Below the pieces are notes generated by a model. That model saw nothing but the letters and a program-made list of their open reading frames with translations. It was not told the DNA's origin and did no database searches. From Telopea speciosissima (taxonomy: Eukaryota; Streptophyta; Magnoliopsida; Proteales; Proteaceae), in contig NW_025317401.1 of assembly GCF_018873765.1 (NCBI RefSeq), positions 1 to 64,000 of the forward strand: DNA of 64,000 nucleotides, written 5' to 3'. The translations under genes were made by a program, and so were the position numbers. Below are positions 10,564 to 22,768 of this stretch, in pieces. The first letter of the stretch is position 1. Each line of letters begins with the position of its first letter.

Positions 10564-10585
10564 TATATTTTACCCAAAAAAAGAG
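10564..10585 (+). mobile_element. Ultra-short retroposon, site 2
   Basis: The insert contains TTTTACCC followed by A7. It is flanked by AGTAATATATA at 10553..10563 and 10586..10596. The AT-rich setting makes the flanking repeat less decisive than at other sites. Confidence 0.45.
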
Positions 10586-11370
10586 AGTAATATATACTAT
10601 AATATATTAATATATTATAATATAATAATATACTTAATATACTAGTATTCCAATTTGATTCGATCTCGATTCTGAAATTTGGTTCCTATGCTGGATTTGG
10701 AATCGAACCGATAACTGAAAACAGAATCGTTCTAAAATTCGATACTCAAACCTAACCGAATTTTATTCGATTTAGTTTATACGACTCAATTTTGGTTTCA
10801 GTTTTTAATTTCGATTTGAATTTGAATTTGAATTTGACACCCTTAGGTACTATGCATCTTCCCAAACATTTTCTCTCCCCTGATATTTATCTGACAACAC
10901 TCTCTTCTCCATGATAAATGTGGAGTTTAAGGAATTTTCATGTCACTTATTTGAAGAATCTGGATATGCTAAAGAAAAATGAAGCATACAAACGCACTAA
11001 ACTGGTGCTTGTAAATTTGGAAAGGATGAAATTTGCATCCTTCCCAACAATGGGAGACAAATGAAACCAACTGTTCATGAATCATGACGGCTAGAAGTTC
11101 TATGATTCTATCGCATGTGAGTGCATATAGTTGGGGCTTGAAAGATTGGATTATGTGTTTACCTAAAAAGATAGATTGCATTCCCTAAAAATAAAAAACA
11201 AAACAAAACAAAAAAAACCCAAAACAATACAAAACAAAAAAGGATTGTATTATGTCAACATGGGCCTTTCAGGCCATTTATTCATCAGCCCATCTTTCCT
11301 AGATGGGCTTAAACCCAACCTAATTCTAATTAGTGAGATTGATTGGGATCAGGCTCCTTTATGGCGCTGA

Positions 11371-11590
11371 GGTGCGCTGGAAAATGTTCGGTGCACCCTC
11401 CCAGAGCTCAACATGTGGTCGAGATGCTATTTGGATGGCAAGTATGGATGCCCACCACCGAGTTGGATGCACATGCGGTGGAGAGAAGGATTTTCCAGCT
11501 TGGTGGTGTGCATCCATCCTTGCCATCCGAAAAGCATCTTGACCATGTGTCAAGCTCTAGGGGTGCACCAGACATCTTCTAGCGCACCCC
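11371..11590. mobile_element. Foldback MITE
   Basis: Long inverted arms starting GGTGCGCTGGAAAATGTTCG and ending CATCTTCTAGCGCACC. The match continues inward through GAGCTCAACATGTGGTC and GACCATGTGTCAAGCTC. No clear target duplication. Confidence 0.65.
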
Positions 11591-11738
11591 TACACCGTAG
11601 AGGAACTCGATCCAATTGGTTGACCCTGAACCCTCAATTTCGGCCAAGGCCAGACCTGAAACCTTAACCAATTTTCACCTCTAGAATTTGGACCTATTGA
11701 AAGGCCATGTTTGGCAATATTACTATCGTTACATGTAA

Positions 11739-11759
11739 TTTTTTTTTTTTTTTGGTAGA
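11739..11759 (-). mobile_element. Ultra-short retroposon, site 3
   Basis: The minus strand reads TCTACC plus A15. It is flanked by GTTACATGTAA at 11728..11738 and 11760..11770, and the flanking match extends into T-runs. Confidence 0.7.
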
Positions 11760-11918
11760 GTTACATGTAATTTTTTGAGATTATAAGACATAAATGAATT
11801 TAAATCCTAGAATTCCGATACGTACTCTTCAGGATTTTGGATTTATAAGAGTTGAATCCCGAAGGCCATTGTATGGCTATTAGAGCTTCTCACTCTATGT
11901 GTCGTATGTGAGGGGGTT

Positions 11919-12042
11919 GAATGTTCACATACTCGAGCGTATGTGAACGACTTACAACCGTTCAAATGGAACATTTCCATAGAACAGATTCCATTTGAAC
12001 GGCTGTGAATTGTTCACGTATGCTCATGTACGTGAACATTCC
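11919..12042. mobile_element. Foldback MITE
   Basis: Inverted arms GAATGTTCACATACTCGAGC and GCTCATGTACGTGAACATTC, with inner arms CCGTTCAAATGGAA and TTCCATTTGAACGG. No target duplication established. Confidence 0.6.
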
Positions 12043-12424
12043 CTACACACTCGTATATTTGGTTTTCCCCTCCCCCTTTCATCCATTTTGTAGCTCTTTC
12101 TTCCTTTTGGAAAATTTTCGAAGGGAATTAGATTTTAATATAATTCCAAGGATTTGTCCCCAAAAAATAAAAAAAATTTAAGCCAAAATTTAATCCCTGA
12201 TATCCTTTTGCAAGCAAGGGAGTTCAAAGGTCCTTGCCATTATATTTATCTTCTGTTGCAATATGACAAATTCCAGTTTTATGAAATAGTGAATAATGAT
12301 AAAATTCCTTTTGATGAAAAATATGGAAAATTAATCTATTTATTAGGAGAACTACTGATAAATATGCGTTTCCATGTGCGGCCTCATTCCACGATACATT
12401 AATACCGGAGTGGGAGAACATGGA

Positions 12425-12738
12425 GGCTTCGTTTGGTTGCAAGGGGTATTACAGGGAAGGGAAGTGAAATTTTAAAACTTGAAATAGAACTTTTTGTAAT
12501 CATTACTCCATGTGACTATATTACTAACTCCAAATCATTCCATATTTGGTTATTTAATTCCATTTTACTTTGCATCCATTTCCCTTTGGTTTAAAAAGTA
12601 AAATAAAAATTACATGTAAAATGTATCATTACTAAATATGGTAAGACATACAATTACATGGGGTAATGATTACAAAATTCCTTTTTAGGTTTGAAAATTT
12701 TCACTTCCTTTTGATTTCCTTTGCAACCAAACATAGCC
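12425..12738. mobile_element. MITE with short inverted ends
   Basis: Ends GGCTTCGTTTGGTTGCAA and TTGCAACCAAACATAGCC are inverted copies, and similarity continues inward (GTGAAATTTTAAAACTT and TTTGAAAATTTTCAC). Both sides are flanked by GGA. The superfamily is uncertain. Confidence 0.6.
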
Positions 12739-13217
12739 GGACTAAATTTTCAAAAAGAAAAGGGTAATTTGAAAAGAGATTTTTTTTATAGTGACACATC
12801 TTAAGATGTTAAATAATTTATAATTTTATTTTTTTTCCATTTTATTATAACATTTTTTTTCCATATGAAGGTAAATCCTACCATTTTAGATGTGTATTTA
12901 AAAAATGGCCAATACAATGATAATTTTTGATAATTACATAATGATAAATCATTTTTAATATTATTTTAGAAACATTTTTGGAAAAAAGAAGGCAACCTAA
13001 TTATGTGGAACTCAGATAAGTAAGTAAAGAGGGATTTTTCACTACTAGTAGACCATGCGCTTAAACAAAACTGGTTTTTCAGAGCAGAGAAACTTAAGGT
13101 TAGAGGACCTAATAAAGCAGAGAGAACTACGCTAAGAAGTCTTCTTCACCCAACTGTTGCAGGAGTAGCCAGGCTGGTTGAAGGTCTTCCCTCAATGAAA
13201 GGAATTGTAATAAAGAT

Positions 13218-13409
13218 TTGTTTGGGAGACGAGCAGTAGCTAATAGGGATGTGAAGTCTGCATCTATCTCTGCACTCATTACATTCTTCGAAAGGTATGA
13301 AAAAGCATCTGGGGTAAAAATCAGCAATGAAAAGGGTTTTTTCATTCTTTCCGATAAGGCATCTCCTGTTAGGGCGTCTATTATTCAGCACAACACTTCC
13401 AACGCCCAT
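13218..13409 (+). pseudogene. LINE reverse-transcriptase fragment
   Basis: The plus-strand segment SALITFFERYEKASGVKIS followed by NEKGFFILS matches the stretch after the YADD box in plant L1-like reverse transcriptases (FxxxSGLxINxxKS). Only about 60 residues are recognisable. No catalytic box or rest of the element was found. Confidence 0.6.
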
Positions 13410-13529
13410 TGATCTTCATATCAACGTACAACAGGGAATGTCATCTAAAACCCTACTCCTTTTATAGACGGGCATTTAACATTTGCACCGAGTTCACATG
13501 GGTAACCTAATTAAACGCCCTCCTATCCA

Positions 13530-13712
13530 TCATCTACAATCAAATGCACTCCATTTTTCTTTCATTGGGTAGTCACGGGCTCTGTGAGGTCCTCCACAGA
13601 TGAAAGAACTCCAATTCCCCTTGTTAGGTTTACCAGGCTTGCGTGCTACTGCGTTCGAGGAAGTGATCAAAGAGCAGAAAGCCTCGTTCTTGTTCCCACT
13701 TGTTGATTTCAT
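13530..13712 (-). pseudogene. gag zinc-knuckle fragment
   Basis: The minus strand reads FICGGPHRARDYPMKEKW, which matches the CCHC zinc knuckle of gypsy-type gag. Two of the cysteines are replaced by Ser and Tyr. The sequence upstream to about 14300 holds broken gag-like text on the same strand. Confidence 0.55.
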
Positions 13713-14853
13713 TTATATGCGATGGAAACCTCTGAGCTAGGTCCTTGCTTTCGTACCTTGGGGGAGAGGGGAGTGATCTCAAAAAGCCCTATATATGGTT
13801 CTGATAACAAGCATGCTTTGGGAGGAACCTATTCAGTACAATGTTGATCTTCATGATACAGAGAAATGGGTCGATGTATTGCTTGCTATTGGTAGACTCT
13901 TTTTGCCCATAAATAAAGGAAAAATGCAATTCGCCGACACAAAGACTTACTAATCAAAGTTGTTTGCATTACACTAGATGTAATTTTTCTTGTTGAGTTT
14001 GAACTTCTGGAAATCTTGAACTAAAGGAAGGTTTGGAACTCTAGTCAGGGATTAGTCATTCAAGGATCAGTTGATGCGCTGGGATATAAGACAATTATTC
14101 GGTGTTGCTCCAGTGAAGACTCTCCTAATTGTAGTCGCCACAACCCTCTTGAGGACATTCAACTCAGCCACAAGATTTTGGATATGGGCCTTGACCACCT
14201 CAACGGGCGCTCTTCCTATTGATTAACTAACCTCTTCTCCTTCTAGTGTAAGAGTAAGGGGCATAGATTCCAATGGTTGTTTTGTCACTCACTCTTACTA
14301 CTAGTCGATAGCAAGTAATAAACCTTACTAGTTGTCCTATAGCAAAAGTGAATGGTAGCTGAGACAAGGAAAGGAGTAGGAACATATTTCATAGTCGTCC
14401 CACTTTGATTCTGATCGACTGGATATCTTTCATAAAGAATTGAAGGAAGATGCGACGATTTTTTCTAAGAAAACCTCAACGAAAAATATACACGATTCTT
14501 TTTTTTCTATCGAATCGATCATATCTACTATCTACATTCCACGAAATTGTGTACCACAAATATAGGAGCTAATGAACAGACTTGCGATACCATACGAAGA
14601 CATTACAATCCATTGTGAAATTATTTTTTTTTTATTTGTTGAAATTAAGGATATCAGATTCCTACCAAAATAATTGGAAGTTCCAACCAATAAGAACTCT
14701 ACTGAACCTCAACAAATGATAAAGGCCCAACAGAAATTACTTGTTTTTCAAGATCCCACTATAAGTTCTGTCCATATCTGATTGTTACTTCATATTAGAT
14801 CCAGTTCTATTTTACTGGAATTGAGAGAATAATAAAAAAGTACTTTATTTTAT
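13713..14853. other. Decayed retrotransposon sequence
   Basis: No intact frame. Minus-strand fragments between about 14080 and 14300 look like the gag upstream of the zinc knuckle. The remainder is unassigned. Confidence 0.35.
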
Positions 14854-15231
14854 GGGTAAATCACAAGTCAATCCCTGGTTTTCAAATGAAACTCAGATCA
14901 CCCCCTGGTTTTTGAAAAAACTCAAATCACCCTCTAGTTTAAACCCCAATATGACAAATTAGTCCCTACCTTTAGTTTTATGCTGTTAAGTGATGATGTC
15001 AGCCAATTAAATAAATTTAAATCTCTAAACTACCCTTGACCAATGATGAAGATGAAGGAAGGATAATATTATAAATTTAAGTCTAATGTTTTAGTATAAA
15101 GGCAAAATAGTCCTTTCACACCAATAACTAATAGCAGACTAACACCGTAGAGGGGGTGATTTGAGTTTTTTCAAAAACTAGGGATGATATGAGTTTCGTT
15201 TGAAAACCAGGGGGTGACATGTAATTTACCC
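14854..15231. mobile_element. MULE-type MITE
   Basis: A 378-bp element with inverted ends of about 70 bp starting GGGTAAATCACAAGTCAATC and ending TGACATGTAATTTACCC. It is flanked by a perfect 9-bp duplication, TTATTTTAT (14845..14853 and 15232..15240). No coding capacity. The first bases resemble those of the Pack-MULE at 9171. Confidence 0.88.
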
Positions 15232-16618
15232 TTATTTTATTTTTGTTCCCAAAGTAATTCTTATCAACTAGCACTATTACGATGTGAACCCCCGTGCTAG
15301 ACACAGGGACGGAAAAATGACTATACTGCCCCCATGATGAAAAATCTTACCCCTTTTACTCTCATTGGCCCCATGCTAGTCCAAGAGCCAAGTAACCTGA
15401 CAACGATCCCCCACCCAATTTTTTTTTTTAAAAGTAGTCTGAAAAGAATTTTTGAAGATAAAAGTTCTACGGAGAAAAGTACGGGAAGTGTACCGCCCAC
15501 ACCTAGACACTGTGGGGGAGGGGGGAAATGACCGCCTCCCAAGACCCCCCACATGCATAGGGGCCATGCTCCCCCAAGTTGTAAAGACAACATGGGAAAA
15601 GGGTTGTCACCACCCCGTTTCTCTCTCTCTCTCTCTCTCACCCAGGGATGTCAATTGGTCGGTCTGGGCCGGTTTTGGTCGGGCCTAATCGGTCTCCACT
15701 ACTTTAGGATCCTACACCGTGACCGGCCCGTTTAAGTAATCGATCCTCATACGCTAGGTGTAGTCCTATGTATAAACGGTCGGTCGACTGATCTATAATC
15801 AAGCTCATACTAAACGGGTTAAACGTGCCTATAAACGGGCTCATACTAAGTGGGCTACAATCGGGCTATGCAACTTTTGTTCATATCTCCTAATGAGTTT
15901 CAGTGGTTTAGGATAAAACAAGAACTTACTTGAGAGAATGATCCTCAGGAGGCTAACGGCTAAATAAATAAATTTCAATGCATTTAGAGCTCTACGGACC
16001 TCAATCTCAATGGACATAAATATGATATCATTTTGAAGTTTGAACAATATAAATGGCCTTGACTATATGCTCCGTTTATTTTTGGTTCATCATATTCATA
16101 GTGCATTAATATTTAAGGGAGAACGATGGGTATGCTAGCGGTATATCTCATTTCAAATGTGGGGAAGAGAGAGATAGACACATATACAGGGTGCTAGCTT
16201 ATGTATACGACTAGCATACTCGAACTTTTTCCAATATTTAATTATCAATTATATATTTTTACTAAGTCTATAGTCCTTTATATATAGCTTACACAATGTG
16301 AGAGGATAAATTAATCAAGAAGATTCAGAAAGGATATATTTGGGATAAAATAAGGAGTTTAAGGGGTAATTGGGGTAAAACAAACGGTTCAAAAACGGGC
16401 TTCAATGTGTCGGTCCTTAAACATGTCGGGCTCGGTCAGGCATCCTCCATCTCCTTGCAGAGTGAATGACATGTTTAAGGCCCGATACATTTAGTGAACA
16501 TGTCAGGGTGGTTTTGGGCTTTCACTGACTGGTCAATTCTACCAGTGTGGGCTTAGAATTTACAACCCTACTCCCACCCTGTGTCACTTAAAATTAGATA
16601 AAAAAATGTTAAAGACAA
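15232..16618. other. Repeat-like sequence without genes
   Basis: Contains a (CT)n run at about 15620..15639. A GGTCGG/CGGGCT-rich stretch (about 15646..16570) is probably an old DNA-transposon derivative. I cannot fix its ends. Confidence 0.3.
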
Positions 16619-16809
16619 GGGCATCAATTCGGTATTGAAACCGTTTATCGAATTACTTGTACCGTACTGTATCGAATACAATTCGAAAAGGTAATGGTAT
16701 GGAAAAATGGTACCAGTACGGTATGGTATCGGTAGGAAGATGATATCAACGGTACATACCGATACCGTACCAAATTACCAAACATCGGTACTATACCGTA
16801 TTATCATAA

Positions 16810-16846
<37 letters not shown>

Positions 16847-17103
16847 TTATATATAATAAATAATATATATAAGTATATATGTATTAAATATATATAATAA
16901 TTTATATATGTATACTAAATATAATATATTTCATACTATATATACTAATTTATATACATATATATAATATAATATAAGAAAATACCGTATACCATTTAGT
17001 ATATATACCAAATAAAAATGTATACCAAACCAATACCATATGGTACGGTATCCGCTTCGGTACTGTAGCAATACCGTACCGGATACCATACCGCTTGACA
17101 CTC
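16619..17103. mobile_element. Probable hAT-like MITE
   Basis: Begins GGGCATCAATTCGGTAT and ends ATACCGCTTGACACTC, imperfect inverted ends. The interior is full of GGTAC/GTACC motifs and carries an AT microsatellite (16812..16842). It ends about 140 bp upstream of the STR4A start codon. No target duplication found. Confidence 0.5.
16812..16842. repeat. (TA)n microsatellite
   Basis: An uninterrupted TA run inside the MITE upstream of the STR4A-like gene. Confidence 0.95.
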
Positions 17104-17129
17104 TTCAAAGTGTACCGGTCGAGCCCACC

Positions 17130-17149
17130 TTTTTTTTTTTTTTGGTAGA
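17130..17149 (-). mobile_element. Ultra-short retroposon, site 4
   Basis: The minus strand reads TCTACC plus A14, 20 bp in all. It is flanked by a perfect 13-bp direct repeat, GGTCGAGCCCACC, at 17117..17129 and 17150..17162. It lies about 100 bp upstream of the STR4A-like ATG, probably in its promoter or leader. This is the clearest site because the flank is not AT-rich. Confidence 0.85.
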
Positions 17150-17245
17150 GGTCGAGCCCACCAGTACTTCGATTTTTGGTCTCTGATATGATTTGGAAGG
17201 AGATCTTATTATCTTATCCTTGGTGAGTTCCTTACAGTCTCTCTC

Positions 17246-20200
17246 ATGGCGTCTGGTATTGCAGTTAGCCTTTCATCTTACTCACTTATCCAATACCAAT
17301 TGAAAACCTGCAAATCCACATCTAAACCCAGTTATTTTCTTCAAAATTTCCGGTGTGAGTGTCTTCGAGCTACCAAATCCTCTTCTCAAACCTCCCTTTG
17401 TCATCCTAACAACCTTTTTTCCACTGAAACCGCTCACCCATGTAGAAATTGCTTCATTACTCACAAAGCAACTGTACTCTGTGCTAGTTTTTCCCAAGAG
17501 CAGATTCCAGACCTCCAGGCTCTACCAACCTCGCAACTAAACCAGCTTCCCATGAGGAAAGACAATTTTTTTGGGGAAACCATGATTACCCATTACCCAA
17601 ATTGTTCAAAGAACCAACTCCCAATTTACAGAACTGTTTCTTTTGTCAAAATTGCGTCTACCCATTTCTCAGATTCTCTTAGAAACCATATTTTGGTTCT
17701 CGAAATGGCTTCTTTTCTTAAAAATTCTCTTAAACTCTACCTTTCCCTTGTGCTACTGGGCGTCTCTGCTCCATTCCCCAGCTTTGCCATTGAAGAAACT
17801 ATACGAAATGAGGAGCTCCCAGGTAAAGTCAACCTGGAGTCCATTCTAATTGCAATTGATGATTTTTTCAACAGGAATCCATTTTTTGTCTCTGGAGTTA
17901 CTTTCATTTGGCTTGTTGTGATTCCTCTAACTCAAAGATACCTGAAGAAATACAAGTTTATCTCTGCGATCGATGCTTTTAGGAAGCTCCGGGACAGCCC
18001 AAATGCCCAACTTTTGGATATTAGGGACAAAAGGAGTTTGCTATATCTCGGTTCTCCCAATTTGAAGATTTTAAAGAAGAGGGCAGTCAAGGTTCAGTTC
18101 TCTAAAGGAAAAGAAGAGGATTTTGTGGAGGAGGTGTTGAAGAATTTTAAGGATCCACAGAATACAACTCTCTGCATACTTGACAAGTAAGTGTGGCAGT
18201 TCTTTTGAAAAAAAATCCTTGATATTAAATCTACATTATTTAGATTTTGTATGTTGAGAGTGATAACTTATTAGTGTTTTCCTTCTCTTAAAGAGTCTGA
18301 AAGAACAGAGTTTTAAGTAGAACTTCTATTGGAAAGCTGAAGTATTGCATTTTGGTTTCCTCAAATGTTTGCCTAAAGTCTAACTAATGAAAAAGAGAAC
18401 TGAAAGTTCGACCTAAAAAAAAAGTACTTAAACTTGGTATTGAGACCTGCTAAGATTTCAAATATAAAAATGTTTGAAATATGGAATGAGGCACTGGCAG
18501 CTGGTGCTTTACAAATATAAAAATGTTTCATGACTGCACTCCAGCAATAATAAACGGCAATTCATTTAAGTAAAATGTTGATGGAGTAGATTAAATAAAT
18601 ATGTAGAACAAAAAGTTCATGTTATGGATCTGCAAGCAAACATATTCATTACAGTACTTGATTCACATTTCTTTGGCACTAACCTGGACAGTTAGTTCTT
18701 TCTGCTGGATTGATGAAATATGCTAAAAGTTTGTGTCAATGAACAATTGATTGGTGAGAATGTAAAAACTATTATTGATGAGTGTATCATACATTCTGTT
18801 TTTTTTAACTAAACTTAAAAGCCATAACTGGAGACAAGTCTTGTTGGACTAGAGAATAAACTAATTCTGGAGTTAATCGTAGATTATGACCCTTGTGACC
18901 AGGAGGTCACGGGTTCGAGTCTGGAAAGAGCCTCTCTGGGAAAGCAGGGGTAAGGCTGCATACATTGTGACCCTCCCCAGACTCTGCAGTGGTGGGAGCC
19001 TCGTGCACTGGGTACGCCCATATACAATCTTAGATTTTCCTTCTTTCTCATTTCTGCTGCCTATAAGATTTTCTTCCTTAAAAAATTCTTCTTCAGGCGA
19101 GGTCTCATAACGAGTCATTTTTCTCATTTGACCTTTTTGGGATAACTAGCAGGATATTGATTTCATCAATATTTCCCTTTGCTGTGTAAGGTAGCTTTGA
19201 TGGTAATTCGATGGAAGTAGCTGAGTTATTGTTTAAGAATGGTTTCAAGGAGGCTTATGCCATCAAAGGTGGGCTTCGAGGAAAGGACGGGTGGCAGGTA
19301 ATTTCATCTTCTCTCTTTACCTAGGTAATAAATTGGTGTATTTTGACACCTTGAATAGGTTCCATGTAAGTTCTGAATGGAAAGGATTATTCTCGACACA
19401 TATTAGCCATGTAGACATCTTGATCTGGATCTCCTCTTTAATTCTCTTTTCAGTTTGGTTAATCTAGTTTGACTGCCGTTTGCATTTCCTGAATGTCCAA
19501 TGGTTAGCTAGGGTTTCTTGAATTCTGAGATACCTTAAATTTAACAAGGGTTTTACGATGTTCATATCACAGAGGATATGTATCAGGTTTTTATTAGCTG
19601 GACTATTCAATAAAAAGGTGCTTGCTCTTTGAGAGGATCTGATCTGTGCTACTTGTATTTCAGTCCTTCGTCCTTTGATTTTGGATTGATCAGAAAATAA
19701 ATGGTAATGGCCTTTGTGGGAACTCAAAATAACTATGTTACATAAAACACAAGGAAAATAAAGAACAACACAAACACAGCTAGATTTTCTTTGATGTCAT
19801 AAATTGCCCAAGACCATGGGAATGAGATTAGTGATTTTCTCTATTTAGAAAATAGGATAACAGCATTTGGGTTTCCCTCTTCCTCACATGCTCTCATCTC
19901 TTTGAAACTGATGATTTCTCGTAATATATAAGTACTAGTGCTTAAATACTGATTTGGCCCTTACTTTTTACCTGCCTGTCCAAGGCTCCACATTGCATAG
20001 TGCCCCCTAATAAGGAGCATAGTACGCCCCTGGGAACATGATTTCGGGTAAAATTTACAGTTCCTTGGGGAACCGGCAAATGGTTAAAGATATCTAAAAT
20101 CTAAGCTTGATTACGTGTAACTATAAACTTTTTGACTAAAAGTATAACCATAATTGCTGATAGTAAATTTACTGAAAGTTACTGCTTCATGTATTGATTT

Positions 20201-22199
20201 TTTCTACTTGCAGGAAATACAGGAAACCCTTTTGCCACCAGCTGTTCATGTTTTCCCGAAGAAGAAGGGTGACTCATCACAGCAACTTGAGGTAAATGGG
20301 GGTCTCAAAAGACAGACTGTTGAGAATGGCCAAGAACCCTCTTCTCCAACTGTTCATACAAGAGGAATCAAAATGGAAGCAACTGGACAAATAAAGACGA
20401 CGGGATCTTATCCACAGACAAATCTTGACTCTGGACGACCGTTATCTCCATATCCAAATGTAATCTTTGGTTCCCCCTCATCAATCTTTGTTCTGTATCC
20501 AAGCATAAATTACCTAAGTCATTAGAGCTTAGGCATTCATGCACTTAATTATATCTAAGCATAAACTTTTGCAGATATCAATGCATAGATGATACAGATA
20601 TGCAAAACATAATTTGTTCTCATCTATTTCAAAATAAAATAAAATAAAATAAAAGTAAAGAGTAAAAATTAAAACATAAAAAATAAAAAAGAAAGAATTA
20701 GTATGTCAATGCACTTTAAGCTTAAATTTACTGTTTTTCTGCCCAAAGGCCAGTGATTGAGCACGTTTGTGGTGAATGTGCTTGAAAACATTCATATCTT
20801 GATATGTGTGTCTAATGTTCTTGCAAACATGACAATACTTGCACAAATGCCTGAGAAATAGTTATGATACCTGTGTCTGGTACTTAAGGTACTGCCATGG
20901 GTAGAAAACTGTAACAATGCACGCCTAAGACTGGCAAGAAATAGTATGTTGAGATTATTGAGATGTTGCAAAGGCCTTTCTTTCATTAAAACTTAGGGAA
21001 ATAAAACTTAGTCTCTTTGTGAACAGCATCCCCCTTCCCTACCCTAAGGCACCTCTAGAGGCTGCCCTCGAAATCATGGTTGTCAAGGCGTCGCCTAGTT
21101 GCCTTGTTGGTGTCACCTTGGTTTTTTCCCCCCTCCACCATCCTAGCTGCCTTGGCAACTATGCTCGAAATGAATTAATTTGACTCAGATATTTCTTCTT
21201 CTTCTCTTCCCTTTTCATAAAAGAAAAATAATTGATGCAGCCAAGGGAGCGGAAAGTCCCCTATTGTGCCTGCAGGTAATGGACCTAAGGGAATTCAAAA
21301 GGGAAAATCCCAAAACTGAACTTAAACAAGATGATTTAATGAAACAAGAAAAACAGCAGAAATAATAGAACAGAAGAGTAGAAGAAGTAAAAAGCTAGAA
21401 AATGAAATCAGCAAAGTCAAGTTGTCAACCAGGCATTACCTTGGGAAAAATTCAATAATGAAGGAAAAATTCCCACAATTCTTACTCCAGATCAATACCA
21501 ATATCCTAGGGTTCAAATTCATTAACTCAACACCTCAGATTTACTTGTACAGCCCTATATATAGATAACCCTTCCCAAAAACGAGGTTAGGCTAAAACTT
21601 TAAACAAAATCCTAACACAACTAGGAATAAACTCTCATTGATAATAAGACTCATAATATGAATCTAATTACATATAACTCCCATGAGTGCTCAACCACTT
21701 TTCCAATCAAATAAAGTTACTAATCTAAGAAGTAGACTCAAGATAAAACTCTTAGTATAACTAGACTTCCTCAATAAGAAATCCCGTAACAGATAAGCAT
21801 CGCATCAGTAAAGTGGCCATAACTCTCCTGACATAAGTCTGAATTCTCTCAAATGATAAAATATCATATAAAATAGAGGAGTTTTTTACCATCCCAAAAT
21901 ATCCTAAAAAAAGTAATGGTAATAACCCAATTTCCTGTAATATGATGCTCCCAAACACCAAAAAGTAATCTACTACCATGTGAAGTATATCCAAACCACT
22001 CTTGGGATGCTCCTGCATCAATAATAAAGATTATGATTCCCACCAAAGGTGAATAAATTTTCTTTATTTTGCTTATTTAGTTTCCCATTGCATCCTCAAT
22101 AAAAGCACATTTATTTTCATTTTGCTCTTATAGTCTATTTGAAATTCATTATGAATGTTATTATGTATATTTCTGTTTTCCTCTTAAGTTACATACATT

Positions 22200-22236
<37 letters not shown>

Positions 22237-22768
22237 ATATATATATTGATAGTTAGCTGCTAGGTAGTTATGTGCAATTATCATTGAATGATACTTCACA
22301 AATTTAATTGACATTTGATCATTCCATTTTGTAAATTTAGGATAAAGTAACAAACTTTTTTAATTAGAAAAAATAAAGACAATAGTCCATTTTCCTTTTA
22401 CAAATGCCCCAAAATACTGGGCTGGACAAGTTTCTCTTAGGCATTTTTTTATTTTTTATGGGAAGGAGGGGGGGGGGGAGGGCAGGGTGGCTAGGCAACC
22501 AGTGAGCTCCAGTTTGGCTCTGCTAGGCATTTTGACAATGCTGATTGGAGTGAAGGATGTTAGGGCTCCAGGATATGTTACAGTTTCCATTTCTGCACGT
22601 GTGATTACATAGAAGCATGAACTGATGTCCACATTTCTATTCATCCATACATGGAAATTGTTTGCTTGTTGACATGCTGACAATTGCTTACTATTTATCT
22701 CCATGTGGATGTAGTACCCAGATATGAAACCACCTTCTTCCCCAACTCCATCGAAGCCTTCAAGTTGA
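17246..22768 (+). CDS. STR4A: Rhodanese-like domain protein 4A, chloroplastic
   Basis: Four exons: 17246..18186, 19195..19297, 20214..20459, 22715..22768. All junctions are GT/AG and phases agree, giving 447 aa. Residues 1-80 are Ser-rich and basic, like a plastid transit peptide. Residues 161-181 ([18 protein letters not shown]) look like a thylakoid transfer signal or first membrane span, and 212-229 is a membrane span. The rhodanese domain runs from about 240 to 360 ([28 protein letters not shown]). The catalytic Cys position holds Asp313, so sulfurtransfer is not expected. The tail ends [19 protein letters not shown], like the motif by which TROL and Tic62 hold ferredoxin-NADP reductase at the thylakoid. 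The FDGNS and GFKEAY segments and the single clear span after the transit region favour STR4A over TROL. The introns are swollen by an Au SINE, a MITE and a solo LTR. Confidence 0.88.
18886..19025 (+). mobile_element. Au SINE, copy 1 (in STR4A intron 1)
   Basis: Contains the tRNA-like B box (GGGTTCGAGTC) and the characteristic Au SINE body, GGTAAGGCTGCATACATTG...CCTCCCCAGAC...GGGAGCCTCGTGCACTGGGTACGCCC. The 5' end is diverged or truncated. Sense orientation relative to the host gene. Confidence 0.8.
21075..21163. mobile_element. hAT-like MITE, copy 3 (in STR4A intron 3)
   Basis: An 89-bp element with ends CATGGTTGTCAAGGCG and CCTTGGCAACTATG. It is flanked by a perfect 8-bp duplication, CTCGAAAT (21067..21074 and 21164..21171). 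Same family as 1998, 2761 and 36415. Confidence 0.88.
21233..22020. mobile_element. Solo LTR (in STR4A intron 3)
   Basis: A 788-bp sequence starting TGATGCAG and ending CTGCATCA, flanked by the perfect 5-bp duplication ATAAT (21228..21232 and 22021..22025). There is no internal retrotransposon sequence, so it is a solo LTR left by recombination. Its TGATGCAG end resembles that of the LTRs at 261 and 3545, but the bodies do not obviously align. Confidence 0.85.
22205..22232. repeat. (TA)n microsatellite
   Basis: An AT dinucleotide run in STR4A intron 3, close to the last exon. Confidence 0.9.

Noticed and set aside
15321-15641. 106-codon minus-strand frame
   Set aside because: G+C-rich repeat and (CT)n sequence; overlapping frames on both strands show no protein-like signal.
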